64,000 nucleotides of DNA from Campylorhamphus procurvoides (Eukaryota > Chordata > Aves > Passeriformes > Dendrocolaptidae), in the NCBI GenBank assembly GCA_013396655.1, contig WBMV01000085.1, forward strand, positions 248,001 through 312,000, read 5' to 3'. The notes beneath the pieces are model-generated. The model was given only the letters and a program-made list of their open reading frames with translations. It did no database searches and was not told where the DNA came from. Below, one piece after another: positions 26,003 to 38,300 of this stretch. Within the stretch, counting starts at the first letter, position 1, and the number at the start of each line of letters is the position of its first letter. The position numbers and the translations under genes were made by a program.

Positions 26003-26629
26003 GTAATTGAATTCTGTTGATCCTTGAGGACTGTTGTACAGCCTCAGTGGCACAGATCCATCCTCCAGACAGTTAAACTATTTATTTCTGTATGTTGTCG
26101 TTTCTGAGTCTTTAGCTGATGAAGGACCAATGCACTGTGCAGAAAAAAATTGAGACTTAGATAGTCTAAAGTGTTGGGTCATAAGCTCCTTTACTTCAGC
26201 TGATTTTCTTGCAGTAGCGATTAGATATGACTCATAAAGTACAGCTTTATGAAGCCTGATGATTCTGTACAAATCTTTACGTGCAGGCTTATTAGCATCT
26301 TTCACTGGACAGAGACTGGAAGGGGGTCATTTTGCTCACTGCAGCCATTTTCCCTTCTTCCTTGCTGCTGCTGAAAGATCCCAAGGGCGTGATTTATTGA
26401 TAATTAATGCCTTCATTGACTCACTAGAGAATCAGTGTGTGTTAATAGCACAGTACACTTTGTGCCAAAGTGTAAGATGCTATCACTCACTCCTTCTTTA
26501 TGATGTTTTAAAATGTTATAGCATGTAGAATCATTACAGTGGAATTATTGTTCCTGCCTTAAGCCAAATCCATGTTGTTACCATTTAAATGGTTAATGGG
26601 TACACAGCCTGGAAGATGGTAATAAGGGG

Positions 26630-27523
26630 GGTCCTGCTAAAGTCTGTGTTGGTACCTCACCAATCATGTCTTTGAATAATCTGGAAAAGGCCATGTAGTG
26701 CTTGGTTTTAAGCTTTGCAGAGGACACCAAAACGTGGAGGGGACCAACCAATATGCTTGAGGGCTGGTCTGTCACCCAGGCAAACTGGAGAATTGGACCA
26801 GTAGGTACTTTGACAGAAAGCTCAACAAGGATAAATGCAAAATCATACATCAAGGAGGAAAGAATGACCTGCAATGTTACAGACTGGGGAGCAGCTCTGC
26901 TGAAAAAGACAGGGTTCATAACAAGCTGGACATCAGATAATAGTGTTCCTGGCAGCAGAAAGGGTCAATGAAATCCTGTGAAGTATGACAAGTCAGTCAA
27001 GGGATGTCATCCTCCACGACTAATCAGCACTTACTGGACTACATCTACAATATTATGTGCAGTTTTGGGTGCCCCAATACAGAAAAAGACATCAACCATC
27101 GTATATAGACTCAGCAGGGGCCATCTGGATGCTCAGGACCCAGAGCACTTGGGCTGTATGGAAGGGTTGATGGATTTGGACCTGGTCAGCCTGGAGGTGG
27201 GATGGCAGACCCAGCAGAACATATGTCAGCATCACAGTGGAGCTGACATCTTTACCAAGGTGTGTGGTGGGAAGATGACAGACAAGAGGCACATACTGAA
27301 ACAAGAGAACCTCGGTGTGAGTATGAGGATGCATTTTCCCCATGGGAATAGGCAAGCAGTGGGACAGATCACTCAGCAGGGTTGTGCAGTCTCCCTCCTG
27401 TTTTTGACCTGTTTTTTCAAAACCTGAGTGGATAAATCCTTGAGTGACCTGTCAGACTACTTTGCAAAGGTCAGGCTAGAGACTTGAGGTCCTAACCAAA
27501 CTGAATTGTTCTATGATCCTGTG
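26630..27523 (+). mobile_element. CR1-type LINE, 5'-truncated and decayed, sense to the host gene
   Basis: The segment aligns by eye to the 3' part of avian CR1. A reverse-transcriptase catalytic block reads FAEDTK (from about 26714), where the family has FADDTK. Next comes a stretch resembling the CR1 'GADWLESSLAEKDLG' area, then ctggactacatctac...cagttttgggtgcccc (about 27035-27075), matching the CR1 'LEYCVQFWAPQ' codons. Around 27170-27200 there is a 'ttcagcctggag'-like block, and ttctatgatcctg at 27509-27521 is the typical CR1 3' terminus. Several frameshifts and stops break the frame, and the first catalytic Asp is replaced by Glu, so it is dead. Divergence is high, which suggests an old insertion. 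The 5' edge is uncertain. Confidence 0.85.
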
Positions 27524-30500
27524 GAAACTGAGCAGAAGTGAAGCTGAAGTGCCATTTATTATATAGAAGGAACTAAGGAATCAAGGAAGCAAGGAAAGAA
27601 AGCAAACAAAAAAAACACTAGTCTATAGGTCATTCTTCTGCCTTCAATTCTTGCATGCATATTCGTGTGACTTTCTCTGAAGGCCATTAACCTCAGTGCA
27701 AAAACTTTCTTTGACTCCAGAAGCTTTTTGCATCAGGTCACAGATACAAGGATTAATCTGAGTAGGATTGTGTGTTCTTGTAAGCACCTATGATATACTG
27801 TTGCACCAAAACAACAATAATAGGAGTAATGGTTATTTTCACTTCAGGCTGGAGTGGAAAACAAGACAGTATATTGAGTACATGGGTTTGGCTAACAAAG
27901 GGGGACAAGATCATTGAAAGGTTTAATCAAAAGCAATATTTTTTTTCTATTTCAGTCTGAATTGCTTTCAAGTTTACATTAAATTATTATGTTTTCAGCA
28001 GTGTAGCAGCCCTAGTACTTGCTTCATGCTATGGTCTCTTGGGAAACAAGTGCTAACACTGTATCTTAAACTATTGTATTGATCCACCTACCTAACATGT
28101 TCAGTCATATTATTATTTTATTCGGATCAATGTTAACAGGTTTTTTTTAACGGAATCCTCATTGCAACATAAGCTCTATTCACAATAACTTCAAATCACT
28201 CTTTGTTGAGCCAAGACCAGGCACATCGCTGCCCTGATCAGCCACACAAAAAAAATCTCAACCAAAATTATGTAGGCTAAGCAGCTTTGAAAGACAGAGC
28301 TGGAGATATTGTCAAATCAGATTTCTCTTTCCTAAAGTCCATGGGGAAACAAAACTGTGTGTTATGATATATTCTTCAATTCTAATATTTATTGCCTCAT
28401 GCAGTCTTCTGCCACCCTCGGGAGCTTTGTCATATGGTGAGAAAATGGGGGAGTTCAAAATGAAATAAAAAATGCATTTTCTGCACACTGAAGTCACATT
28501 TGCCCCTTTTTCTCTAGAAAAAGAGAGACATCTCCCACTGCCAGAGAAAACACATGGTGCTGCCACATAGCTAAAAGACAGTTTTTTTAGGACAGACGTG
28601 TTAACTCCACTGGGACTCCCTGCACACCGTTTCAGGCTTGGGGGAAACACAAATGTGGCTTCTGCATTGTAATATATTTGCATTAATCTAGTCCAAATTA
28701 AAGTCTTCTCCCAGGCTAGGAACCTGTTATACAAAGTCATATATGAACTAGGACCAAAAGGATGGTTCCCTAACCCAAAAAGAGAATGAAAGCATTGTTC
28801 TTGACTCAAAGAGATTAAATTTTCCACTGCTTACTGTGGATAATATTTCCCATTTTCCACATAATGTCCTTCACCAAGTCTACCTGCTTAAAGTGGTTTC
28901 TGCACCTGGATTTCAAACTTCAGAAACTTCCAGTGCAAGAATTTTTTTTCTATATTATGCTGTCTTTGAAAAGGAACCTCTTTTCTAGAATTTACAAATA
29001 CTGTTATTGATCTCAGTGAAAGCAAAACACGTGGCTGAATGTAGCATGAAGGCTTCTAAGATCAGGGACAAGCAGGTTGGAGAAAACAAAGGCCAGGGTA
29101 TAAAAATAATGCCCAGGAGACATGAATTCACTGAATTGAACCTAATTCTTGGCAGTCAAGTGTGACACAGATCCCCAAGGCTCCTTTTATCACCAGTGGG
29201 AAGACATGGGCATCTCTGAGGTGGAACTCAACAGTTCTGATCAAGTATCTGTTGTGGGTGAGATGAATTGCCATGTATTGGGGCAAATTTTTTTTCCATT
29301 TCTATAAAGAGAGAATAGAGCAACTTCTTCACATATTTAAGGTGCAGAACAATTCCATCTAAAAAACAAAGTTACAGCAATATGTAAATTACTTTTTTCC
29401 CCTTCTCATCTTATTGCTAAATATTAGAGGTGTGACTTTTCTGGCTTTTCTTGGGAAAGAGTTCCAGAATGGGAACTTTATCCTCTCTAAGAAGCATGAG
29501 TGACAAAAACTTCAAAAGGAAACTTTCTTTCAACAATGCATTGTCTAGAGCTTGAGTTAAATAAAAGCTAAAAGCACAACTAAAACCTGACAGCTTCTAA
29601 CCCGTCTGATTAAAACCCTTAGCCCTCCCAGATTTCATTTTTATGACAACCATAATCCTCCTGTTCTCAAGACTTTCACGAAAGAGATGAGAAGACGTAA
29701 ATTTTCTGATGTACAAAAGAAGGACAAGAAAGACCTTTTGAGAAGCTTTTTCTAAAAATCACCATCAAAAGCATACAAATACCACAGTCTTGCAATGAAG
29801 ATAGAAAAAATTCACATTGATTTTAGTGGTATTATTTATACCAACTGGCTAATAAAATCCAACTCCTCTTTTTTAAAGAAAACTAAAATTAATAGACTAT
29901 TCTTAAAATAAATCAGCACTATAGTTGGCTTGCTGCTGTAGTGGCCCTGCAGGTGCTGGAAGGATGATTTTACCAGAAGGTAAACTCCTCCAGCAAGTCA
30001 CATGCAAACCACTGTTTATTTTATACCTAAAATGCAAGGAATAGTCTTAATTAATTACAGTTAAGGGGTTTTCTCCCAGGAAAACCAGCTCCTTTTTATA
30101 ACTCTACTATTTCTTTATGGGCACAGCTCCTTCCTTTTAAGCCTGCTGTTAGTTTCTCTTGGATGCTGTCTTGTAGTATGTGGTACTAGAAACTTCCCAT
30201 ACATATATTTACATACTAAGAACAGCTCCTCTGCTTCTTCTTAGATCTTGTTTCACCAAAATGTTTCATATATATTAAACCGTAAATATGTACTTAAGTA
30301 TCATCCTGAAGTCAGCTCAAAACATTGATATGTTATGCTAAATAAGGGACTTCAGCACAAGATTAGAATTGCACACATTTTTAAATGTCTTTCTTGAATC
30401 AGCCTCAAATCCCAACTCTCCCACAGGAATTCATAACAGGCAAAGGTTTAGGGACAAATTCTCCTCTTATAGGCATTTCCAGCATGCAGAAATGACACTT

Positions 30501-32815
30501 TAATGCTACCCTCTGAATGAGTGGGACCTGTGGGGTCTCTGTGGGCTTCTTTCCCCATTGCTTTGTGCAGGTGTGTATGGCTGCACAAAGGGCATTGCAA
30601 AGTACTGCTACTGCAAAGTCCTCTGCCCCCTCACAGCTCAAAACAACTATCCCAGAGGGAAGGCAGAATTGTACTGGTGCTGAAGTAGAAGTGACTTGGC
30701 AGAACTGCATCTCATGCTTCACCTGGACTATTTTTACAAGATCCCTGGGTCCTCCTGGGCTTTGAAATACCCTAAATATCCCATGCACAAGAATCTTCAC
30801 TAAGCCATGCAGACGGCATTGCAATACAAACTCTTTTACAACAATGCTCTCAGAGTTTTGTTATTAAATCTATTTAGCCACAGTGCAGGAATGAATCTCA
30901 TGGTTGAGTTCAGCTCCCAGAAAACCATCCTGAAGGCAGGTCAGGACCATATGTGATATAAAGAATCTCAGCCTCCTGGAGGAAAGAGTCCTCCAGCCCT
31001 GCCATCTATTTTTAGAGCAGCTGTCTATCACCCAGTCTGTCAGCCACACTGGCTGCAGACCCTTCTTGGTACTCCTGGAGAGGTAAGAGGGCAAGGTTAA
31101 TCAGTGAAAAACAATAACGAGTGAAACAGGATGAGAGCTGATCACTGTGAACTCCTGAAATCCAGCCCAAAGCATGACTGCTCCAACCCTACATAGCAAC
31201 TGTCTCTAAGTACTGCAAGCTGCCCATCCCTCCCCCCAACTCTGGTGAGGTTTAACGTAATAATAGCAGGCATTTGGACTGCACAGATTTGTATTCTCCC
31301 AGCTGATTTTGTAGTGAATTATTTAAAACTACCTGCAATTGCTCTAAAGTCCAAGCAGCAGGACTTACAGATATTTTATTCTTTCAGAGGCTTGTATCAG
31401 GGCGATAATATAATTAGTGCAGTTGGGAAATTCCACCACACCAGCAGAAAATGAAGGAGCTGCATGTGGCGACCCCAGCTCGGCAGCCGGTGTGCCTCCC
31501 TGTCCCTGACAGGCGAGCTAATGTGCCTGTAAATTCCTCCTGACAGCAAACGCATCCTGGCATCAAAAAATGACAAAACACCCAAACCATGGAAGAGTGA
31601 CAGCCAAACAGCTTCAATAGCACGGAGGCTGCACTGGGAGAAAACAGGCAGAGGCAGCTGGGATTAAAGCCAAGAACTAACTCAAAGACTGAGTAGAAAG
31701 CACCCCTGTTTGCACTAACAGGAGGCAGAGAAGCCGTGAGAAATCGCCTTGGTTAATGGGCTGTCCTATCCTGAATTAAATGGGCAGGATTCCGCTTATG
31801 AAGAGCATCCTAGGAAAATCATTACCTGCAGGTGCTGTTCTGTTCAGAGGTATTCTTACAAAAAGACCCTTGCATTCTTAAGGGAGCGACCAGGCCATCA
31901 GAAGGAAAGGACTCTCATCATAATTTCACTAATCACATTTTCACCTTCAAAATTGCAATCATGACCATCACCCAAATGTACATATAAGAGGCAGCTGTCT
32001 GTCAGAGAAATCACCCATATCTTCCCAAATGTAACCCATTGGAGGAGCCGCACAGCGGCAAAGGCTGCCTTAATGCTGTGCTATTGCTGCAAACGGCAGG
32101 ACTGGGAGGGTTTGGCCTCCCGGGCAGCTGCTGCTAATGGAATATGTGCACTGCGTCCCCATCTAGCTGCTGAACCACTGCAAAGATAAAAGCTTCAGCT
32201 TAATAAGTATCTTTTTCAACACAGCTGAGAAAAGCCCACTCAAGTTTTGTCCTCAGTTCTCAAGGATAGCTTCTGATTTCCAAAAATGCCAAGTGACCAA
32301 GAGGACACTGCTGGCCTAAGGGGGGCACTTGTAGGTGGCTCTGGTTGAATGGGGGAAGAGAGCAACACCTGGGGAGCAGGGAGGGCTGGCAGTGGTCATA
32401 AAATCTGGGCGCTTCATTAGAGGCCCTTTTCAGTGGAACATATGAACACACATCTCAGCTGCAGTGATTGATGTTAATGGGATTTAAACACGTGCCTAGG
32501 CATTGTGATGAGCAGAGCCGGTGTGTTCACATGAGAGCCTAAGAGAACTTTTCCTTCTTTCATGCACCAGAACCACTTTAAAATCAATGTTTATGCATCC
32601 CACACATGTGAGAAGGAGGGTTATCCTTTAAAAATCCCCATTTTATCATTTGAATATATTCTAGGTAAGCAAGCCAAAAGCACTTTGGCAGTTTTGACCC
32701 CCTTCACACATTTCTTCACTTGGAGAAGCTTATTGTTTTGCTCTTCTTGTCACTAGGCAAAATATATGATGCCAGGTGCTAATAAAAACAAACAAACAAG
32801 CAGAATTTAAAAAGG

Positions 32816-32834
32816 GAAGAGAGAGAGAGAGACA
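32816..32834. repeat. ADARB2: GA microsatellite upstream of exon C
   Basis: A gagaga run of about 19 bases lies 64-82 bases before the exon C acceptor, just downstream of an AAAC repeat. A purine-rich tract in the position where a branch point or pyrimidine tract would help may weaken recognition of this exon. Confidence 0.85.
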
Positions 32835-32898
32835 GAGCACAGAAATGTTTCTGATTTGGCATGTAACAAATGACCTGGAACCTCTTTTGTGATCATAG

Positions 32899-33050
32899 CA
32901 AACGGCGAGAAGACTGGGAGCGATCAATCTTTGTGCGATTAAAAGAAGGAGGCTACAGGCTGCGGGAGAACATCCTGTTCCATCTGTACGTGAGCACCTC
33001 ACCCTGCGGAGACGCGCGCCTCAACTCCCCCTATGAAATCACAACTGACT
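32899..33050 (+). CDS. ADARB2: ADARB2 coding exon C: PCGDAR zinc-ligand motif (152 nt)
   Basis: AG at 32897-32898 precedes the exon, and the donor is GACT|GTAAGG. The split first codon (AG+C) is Ser. The exon reads [20 protein letters not shown], then [20 protein letters not shown], then [11 protein letters not shown], leaving one T. The Cys at 33005-33007 in SPCGDAR matches zinc ligand Cys451 of ADARB1. [41 protein letters not shown] is the ADARB2 form. ADARB1 has a differently charged segment that is one residue shorter before RSIF. The Val at 32990-32992 (YVSTSP) is the ADAR3-type residue where ADAR2 has Ile. The acceptor is weak: the bases before it read ggaacctcttttgtgatcatag, with a broken pyrimidine tract. 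Skipping this 152-nt exon would shift the frame. Confidence 0.97.
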
Positions 33051-33571
33051 GTAAGGAAAAAACACCTTCCTTTTCCTTTTTGTGGGTTGGCTGGGGGTTT
33101 TGTGTTGTTTTTTTAAGATCAGTCCTTCTTTCGTTATTTATTTGCTGGCAGAAAGCATTTCACTTCAGAGGAAAAAAAACTACAAGTTTGGGGCGGGGGG
33201 AAGTCTGTACAACCAGTGCTTGGTTCCGTGTGCTGGGGAAACCAGGACGTGGAGGGGAAATCAGAACTGGGCAAGGAAGCGAGAGACTGCTCTGCAGACC
33301 TGAGGCTCCGTGTCTCTGCTAGGGAATACATCCCCAGTAGCCTACATTTTCTGCTAGGAGATGCAACCCTAACAGTAGATAAATACCTTGGGAAGGGTCT
33401 CCATGATCAAAGAGATCCTTGAAGCCATGGCCATAGGCTGGACCAGAAGATCAGGACTCTAGCTGGAGATGCATACACTCTTCTCAGGGTTCACACAGGT
33501 GCTGAAGTGCTGCATTTACATTAAACCAGTGCTGTCCCCGCTGCAGCTGCTGGAGTAGAGCAATGAGATGG

Positions 33572-33600
33572 TAGGACAGGATAGGACAGGATAGGATAGA
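33572..33600. repeat. 10-bp tandem repeat (taggacagga) with a 5-bp decay
   Basis: The units taggacagga and taggacagga are followed by taggataga, a simple minisatellite of about three copies in intron. Confidence 0.8.
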
Positions 33601-34289
33601 GCACATCTGTAGTGTTGGTTGATAGTCACACTCTCTGCAAAGACTACCTGCACTTGCAGTAAATAATGTCAAGACCCTTATGGAAAGGATCCCTCCCAGA
33701 CCATCTTACCTATGTCAAATCAACTGTATGGTCACTGCATGGCAGATGGGCTAGTTGGAGTTCACCAGCTCAGTCTTGGAGTCCCTAGATCCACACCTTC
33801 AGCATTTAAGCAAAAACATGTTTTTCCAGGGATTTCACCTCTAGAGGTGATCCTGCAAATGAGGTTAACAAATCAGGTCTTGAGTCTGTATGTGCCACCA
33901 ACAGACCTGCAGAGCTTGTTGTTCATGAAGACACATCCCATCTCCACCACGTGACACAGCACTCTCACCTCATCACTCCCCCAGACATGCACATCATTGT
34001 CATTGCCCTGCCATGGCAGAGGCATGTCCTTGTTCCATTCCCAATGAACCAGCTTTGCTCCTGCCAAGCCCCAGAGAATGCCCTCAACAAGGGACAGGGG
34101 TCTCCAAAGGTCTGTGGCTTGCTATCATGCGTCTATCAGCCCAAGATCCAATATACATGGCAAAAAGTACACTCTTATCTCTGCCCTTAGGTATTTCTTC
34201 TCATAGGTGCATTTTACAGTGCTGCAAACCCCATAGTGCTGGCTGCCAAATGCACACATGAGAAATAGTCCTTGCCCCGACTACCTTGA

Positions 34290-34425
34290 ATGTGAGGCAG
34301 GTAAGACAGAAGAATGGATGGAGGAGGTAACACAGGCACGGGAATGTAAAATTAATCATCCAAGGTCACACAACGACCTCACTTCCTCACAGGCAAATCC
34401 ATCACATGGTAGTTTCACTCCTTTC
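34290..34425 (-). mobile_element. MIR-type SINE relic, antisense
   Basis: Reads ...gaggaggtaacacaggcacgggaatgtaaaattaatcatccaaggtcacacaacgac..., following the MIR reverse complement (gatgaggaaactgaggcac.gagaggttaagtaacttgcccaaggtcacacagc). Confidence 0.65.
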
Positions 34426-35219
34426 TGAATTCTTATTTGTATAAGTTATTTATTAATGATTAGGTATTACTCTGCCCAGACTGGAATTTTTTTTCATGTG
34501 GGAAACATGAAAAACTCCCTTGCTGGGGTGAGAACAGAACACACCTATTCAGGAAGGAAATGTGCTTCCTTGCTTAACATGGTTTCTACATTCTGTCAGC
34601 AGGGTTTATAAAATGAAGAAAAGCAACTAAAAGCTTAAAGGGCAAAAAGAAAATAGACAAATTCCTGATGAAGCAACAAAATGAGAAGATGTTCTTAAAT
34701 CTTAAAAACAAAATTGAAAATGAAAAAGTGAGTGTGTATGAATATCAAAAACTAATAGTGATTTTTTGGCCTCCCACTTCATGGATGTATCAAGAGATAT
34801 CTAAAAAAGCTTCATGTTTGGATAAAGGCCCTCATGTTTTCCAGAAGGAAGGCTTCCTTGGACACTCCTTTCTTGACATCACAAGTGGAAGCACCAAAAT
34901 CTGTAATTATTTTTAAAACATGGTCCATCCTCAAGAACAAGCAAAGGCTGTCCAGACTGGATTCTGTTCCTCCGTGTGCTTTGGGCAGCTGACAGCCAGT
35001 GCTGCCCACTGATATGCAGCAGAATCCAGCCCTGGAGGTGAACCCTGCTTGACTCGTGGATTGCTTCAAAGAGCACATAAATCTCCCAGCTAATGAGGGA
35101 ATGCTACTTTAGATAACATTATATACAGGAAGTTGTGTTTAAAAATATATAATCACGAATACCTGACACATTAAGCAGTAAACTTGTAGATAATCACAAA
35201 AATATTTTTCTTGTTGGTT

Positions 35220-35345
35220 ATTACACCAATTATTGTCCTGATGCAGAAGCTGAGGCAGAAAGGGCTATGTGGCTTAGCCAAGGTTACACGGTGATTCAGT
35301 GGAGCTACTCTTGGTTTGTAATTCAGTCTTTTAAACAGATCCCTC
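35220..35345 (-). mobile_element. MIR-type SINE relic, antisense
   Basis: Reads attattgtcctgatgcagaagctgaggcagaaagggctatgtggcttagccaaggttacacggtgattcagtggagc...cagtctttt. This is close to the reverse complement of MIR (attatccccat...gatgaggaaactgaggc.cagag...gacttgcccaaggtcacacagc.agt..gtgga). It lies about 0.8 kb from another antisense MIR. Confidence 0.75.
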
Positions 35346-38300
35346 TACCTTTGTCCTGTGCTCTTAAAATAATTTACCACTGTGTAGAAAGCCATGCTGC
35401 CAAAAGCTGTCCTTCAGTGAGATAAGCATTTCCTTTTATCCCAGAGACATCTGGGAAGATAAGTATTTTATAATGTTTATCATTCAGATCTTCTCTTTTC
35501 TATTTTTTTTTCCTAAAGAAATAACCTTTCTTTCATCCAGTAATGACAAAAAACTCCAGATGAATGCTGTTTCATTTCTTAAACAACAAAGACGCCTCTC
35601 CCAGAGCTAGCACAGCCATCAAACGTTACTGATTATTCTCTAAAGATGCATTAACATTTAAAAACGGTGTCTCACCATGTGGTTTCTGGTTTTGAGAAGG
35701 AATATGATAAGCCTTTATCAATATAAGAAGTGAGTAAAATCCACTTCTCAAATCTCCTTCCAAAAATTTCCTATTATCCACCGTGTCTTTCCAGCACCCT
35801 CAGGGAGACCTCACATTTCCTTCTTATGAGCTTTGTTCTGGTAAGGGAGGAGGTAAGCTAGCATGCATTTGAAACCCAGTTTACTTCTTACCAGATAGAG
35901 CAGAGTAGCAAGCTAGTGGCTTGTGTAAAAGTCTGCCCTTCCCATGGTTCATGTGAACAGCTGCAATGCAGAAGAGAGGTCCAGGGTGCCCACACCCATG
36001 CCAGGTTCATGCAGGAAGGAAAGAGATTAGGGACAAAGAGATAAAATCTCACTTTAATTTGCAGAGATGTCCTCCTTGGATCAGAGAGAAGCTGATTTTG
36101 TTAATACCTCCTTAGGCAGCTCTAAAAGAGAGACAAGGTCCTGTTGGACCAGGGCCGCTCGGAGCATGGAGGGGTTTTCTAACTCTTTTCTGGTGCCTGT
36201 AAATCAGGAGACTGGAAGAGCTTTTGGGGGAACCAAGTGAAGTTGAAGTTTTGGAAGAAGGTACAATCTGAGTAGGGGAGACTGAGAGGAGAGGGACAGG
36301 AGCTAGTGACAGCAGGAGAGGAGACAAGCCAGGGTCAGTGGTGTTGCAGGAATAGGAGGCTGGGAAATGTCAGAAAGGTTTCAGACAGTTGTGAGAGTTT
36401 TTATGGGTTTGTCCTGGCTAATTGTCTTCTGCCAGTCTCCCTCCCAAGACCTTTTCATAATTTTCCAAGGTCAATGTCAATGTTGTATCACATCTATATG
36501 GCAAAAAGGCAGCATGTTCCCAGTGTTCTTGCAACTCCTATTGCTCCTTCACACACTCAGCTTCTGCCCCAGCTTCAGATAAGTGCTGTAGGTCAGGGAG
36601 CCTCAGATATCTCCCTTTCTGGTACCTTCTCCCTTTGTGTACAGCTGAGCAAGATATGCCTGGATTTCTGACTTCTCCCGAGGGCAAAATCACAGCACCA
36701 GGTTAATGTGGGTTTCCTCAAAGTTCTAAGGGGGCTGATACTTCCCATTAGAGCACACATGCTCATGAGGTGGAGCCCTGGGGGTAGCTAGCCCTGTAGT
36801 ATTTGTTGCGTATTTTACACTTTCTCCGGAATCTAGGTCAAGCTACAGAATAATCAAGCCCTTCATTTGCTAAAGCACCGTCCTAGCTAATTTAGTGCTT
36901 CTTGACTCGTTGGCTTTTTTTTTTAAGCCCCTTGAAAAGCTAAATGAATTGCTTTAAAAATTGAGCTAAAAAACCCTCTGCTTCCCCACTCCTCCTTCCC
37001 CGGCAGGATTTTACCTCATTGTCCGTCTTTTTTCTAGAGATGCACTCTGTCTTTTTCACTACATGAATTGCCAGAGAGACAAACAGAATCTGCCCCAGGG
37101 CCTGTCTCAGTTCTTCTCCCCTGGGCTGCTTTTCTATCTCTTGCTAACATGCTGTATTGCCTTGTGCCATTGACTCCTTGATAGCCCAGCTCCTCTTTTA
37201 TCCCACACTCCCTTTAGGTCTGAAACACACCATTGCGTCTGCTCCACATGGGGTCTTCCTCCTGCTTGTCTATTAACCTACAGCTGTGCTGAATCTCTCA
37301 TGCACACACATTTGACAGAGCTCTCATCTAAGCAGGATCCACTAGCAACCACGTGAGCCAGATCATTGCCTTGGTAGGTGATGTGATGAGATGTGCACTG
37401 CAGCTTTCAGAGAGTTGGGGAGCTGAAGAGTACACAGGAAAACAAGTTTGTGCTCTCTACTTCAAGTGTGCTTTTAATGTGCAAACCTGTACTTTTCCTG
37501 CCTGCGACTGGCTGCTGGATTTTCCATTCCATTCTCAGAAAAAATGCTCGCTGTTAACCCCCAAATCTGGGGCTGCCATGCTCACACCAGTAACTCAGCC
37601 CTCTGTATGCAGATGGGGCTGATCCAGAACTGCATCACTGTATGATCCCCAGATCAGATCCCTGAAAGTCATGTCCTGAACAGACTGGCTGGAGAGGGAC
37701 AGATTCAAACTGAGGCCATCTAAGCAGCTTGTCCATCTCCTAAAACTGCCAGGAGACAGTTGTACAGAGGATGTTAATGGCAGCAACTGGACTAGAATCA
37801 CTCCCAAAACCCTTGGGATTGGTGAACATTTCCGGATGTGCACGGAAAGAAATCTTTGCTTTCCTTTTGTCAATCCCGTCTTTTGTTTAAATGGACAAAT
37901 TTTGTTCTTGTGAGTAGATAATGAGGGAAAGCATTTCAAGAACCATGTAGGTAACTCAGTGATCTGAAAATAAATTAGATATCTGTAACTATAAAAAAAT
38001 TCAGGTTCTAACAAATTGATATACTTCCATGTTACAAAAATCAAAGGTAACAATAGGTCATCCCTTGGACTTGGACACTTATTTTTTTCCATTGTACAAA
38101 TGCTCCCAGGTATCTCATCTCTTTGTCACAGCTGCTGGCCTGCTGCAGCTTGGGAAACCATCTTGGAAATTCGTAGCTATTCAGTGCATGGAGCACCTTC
38201 CTCCTAGGTTGTAAAGTCAATTTTATGCTGATGAATGGCCCGTCTGTGGACCTGGGATGAAGGTGCATTATTTTCCTATTTTTCATATGACTGAGCAGAA

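Larger units (their letters stand above)
26003..32898 (+). other. ADARB2: Intron between exons B and C (6,896 bp)
   Basis: The intron holds a diverged CR1 LINE in the same orientation as the gene (about 26630-27523). Around 31230-31640 there is a GC- and CpG-richer stretch that could be a conserved non-coding element. Near its 3' end is a GA run (32816-32834), followed by a poor pyrimidine tract before the acceptor. Antisense open frames at 28312-28827 and 30405-30824 have no recognisable family features. Confidence 0.85.

Noticed and set aside
26078..26305. Charged minus-strand frame just after exon B
   Set aside because: No recognised family and immediately antisense to intron. Too short to support.
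26978..27427. 149-codon + frame as a possible gene
   Set aside because: It lies inside the CR1 relic and its sequence matches frame-shifted CR1, not a host gene.
28312..28827. 171-codon open frame on the minus strand
   Set aside because: Low-complexity mixture of hydrophobic and aromatic residues with no motif. It lies in intron antisense to ADARB2.
30405..30824. 139-codon open frame on the minus strand
   Set aside because: No family features. The region is only slightly GC-richer than its surroundings.
37595..38092. 165-codon open frame on the minus strand
   Set aside because: No motif or homologue recognised. Probably chance.
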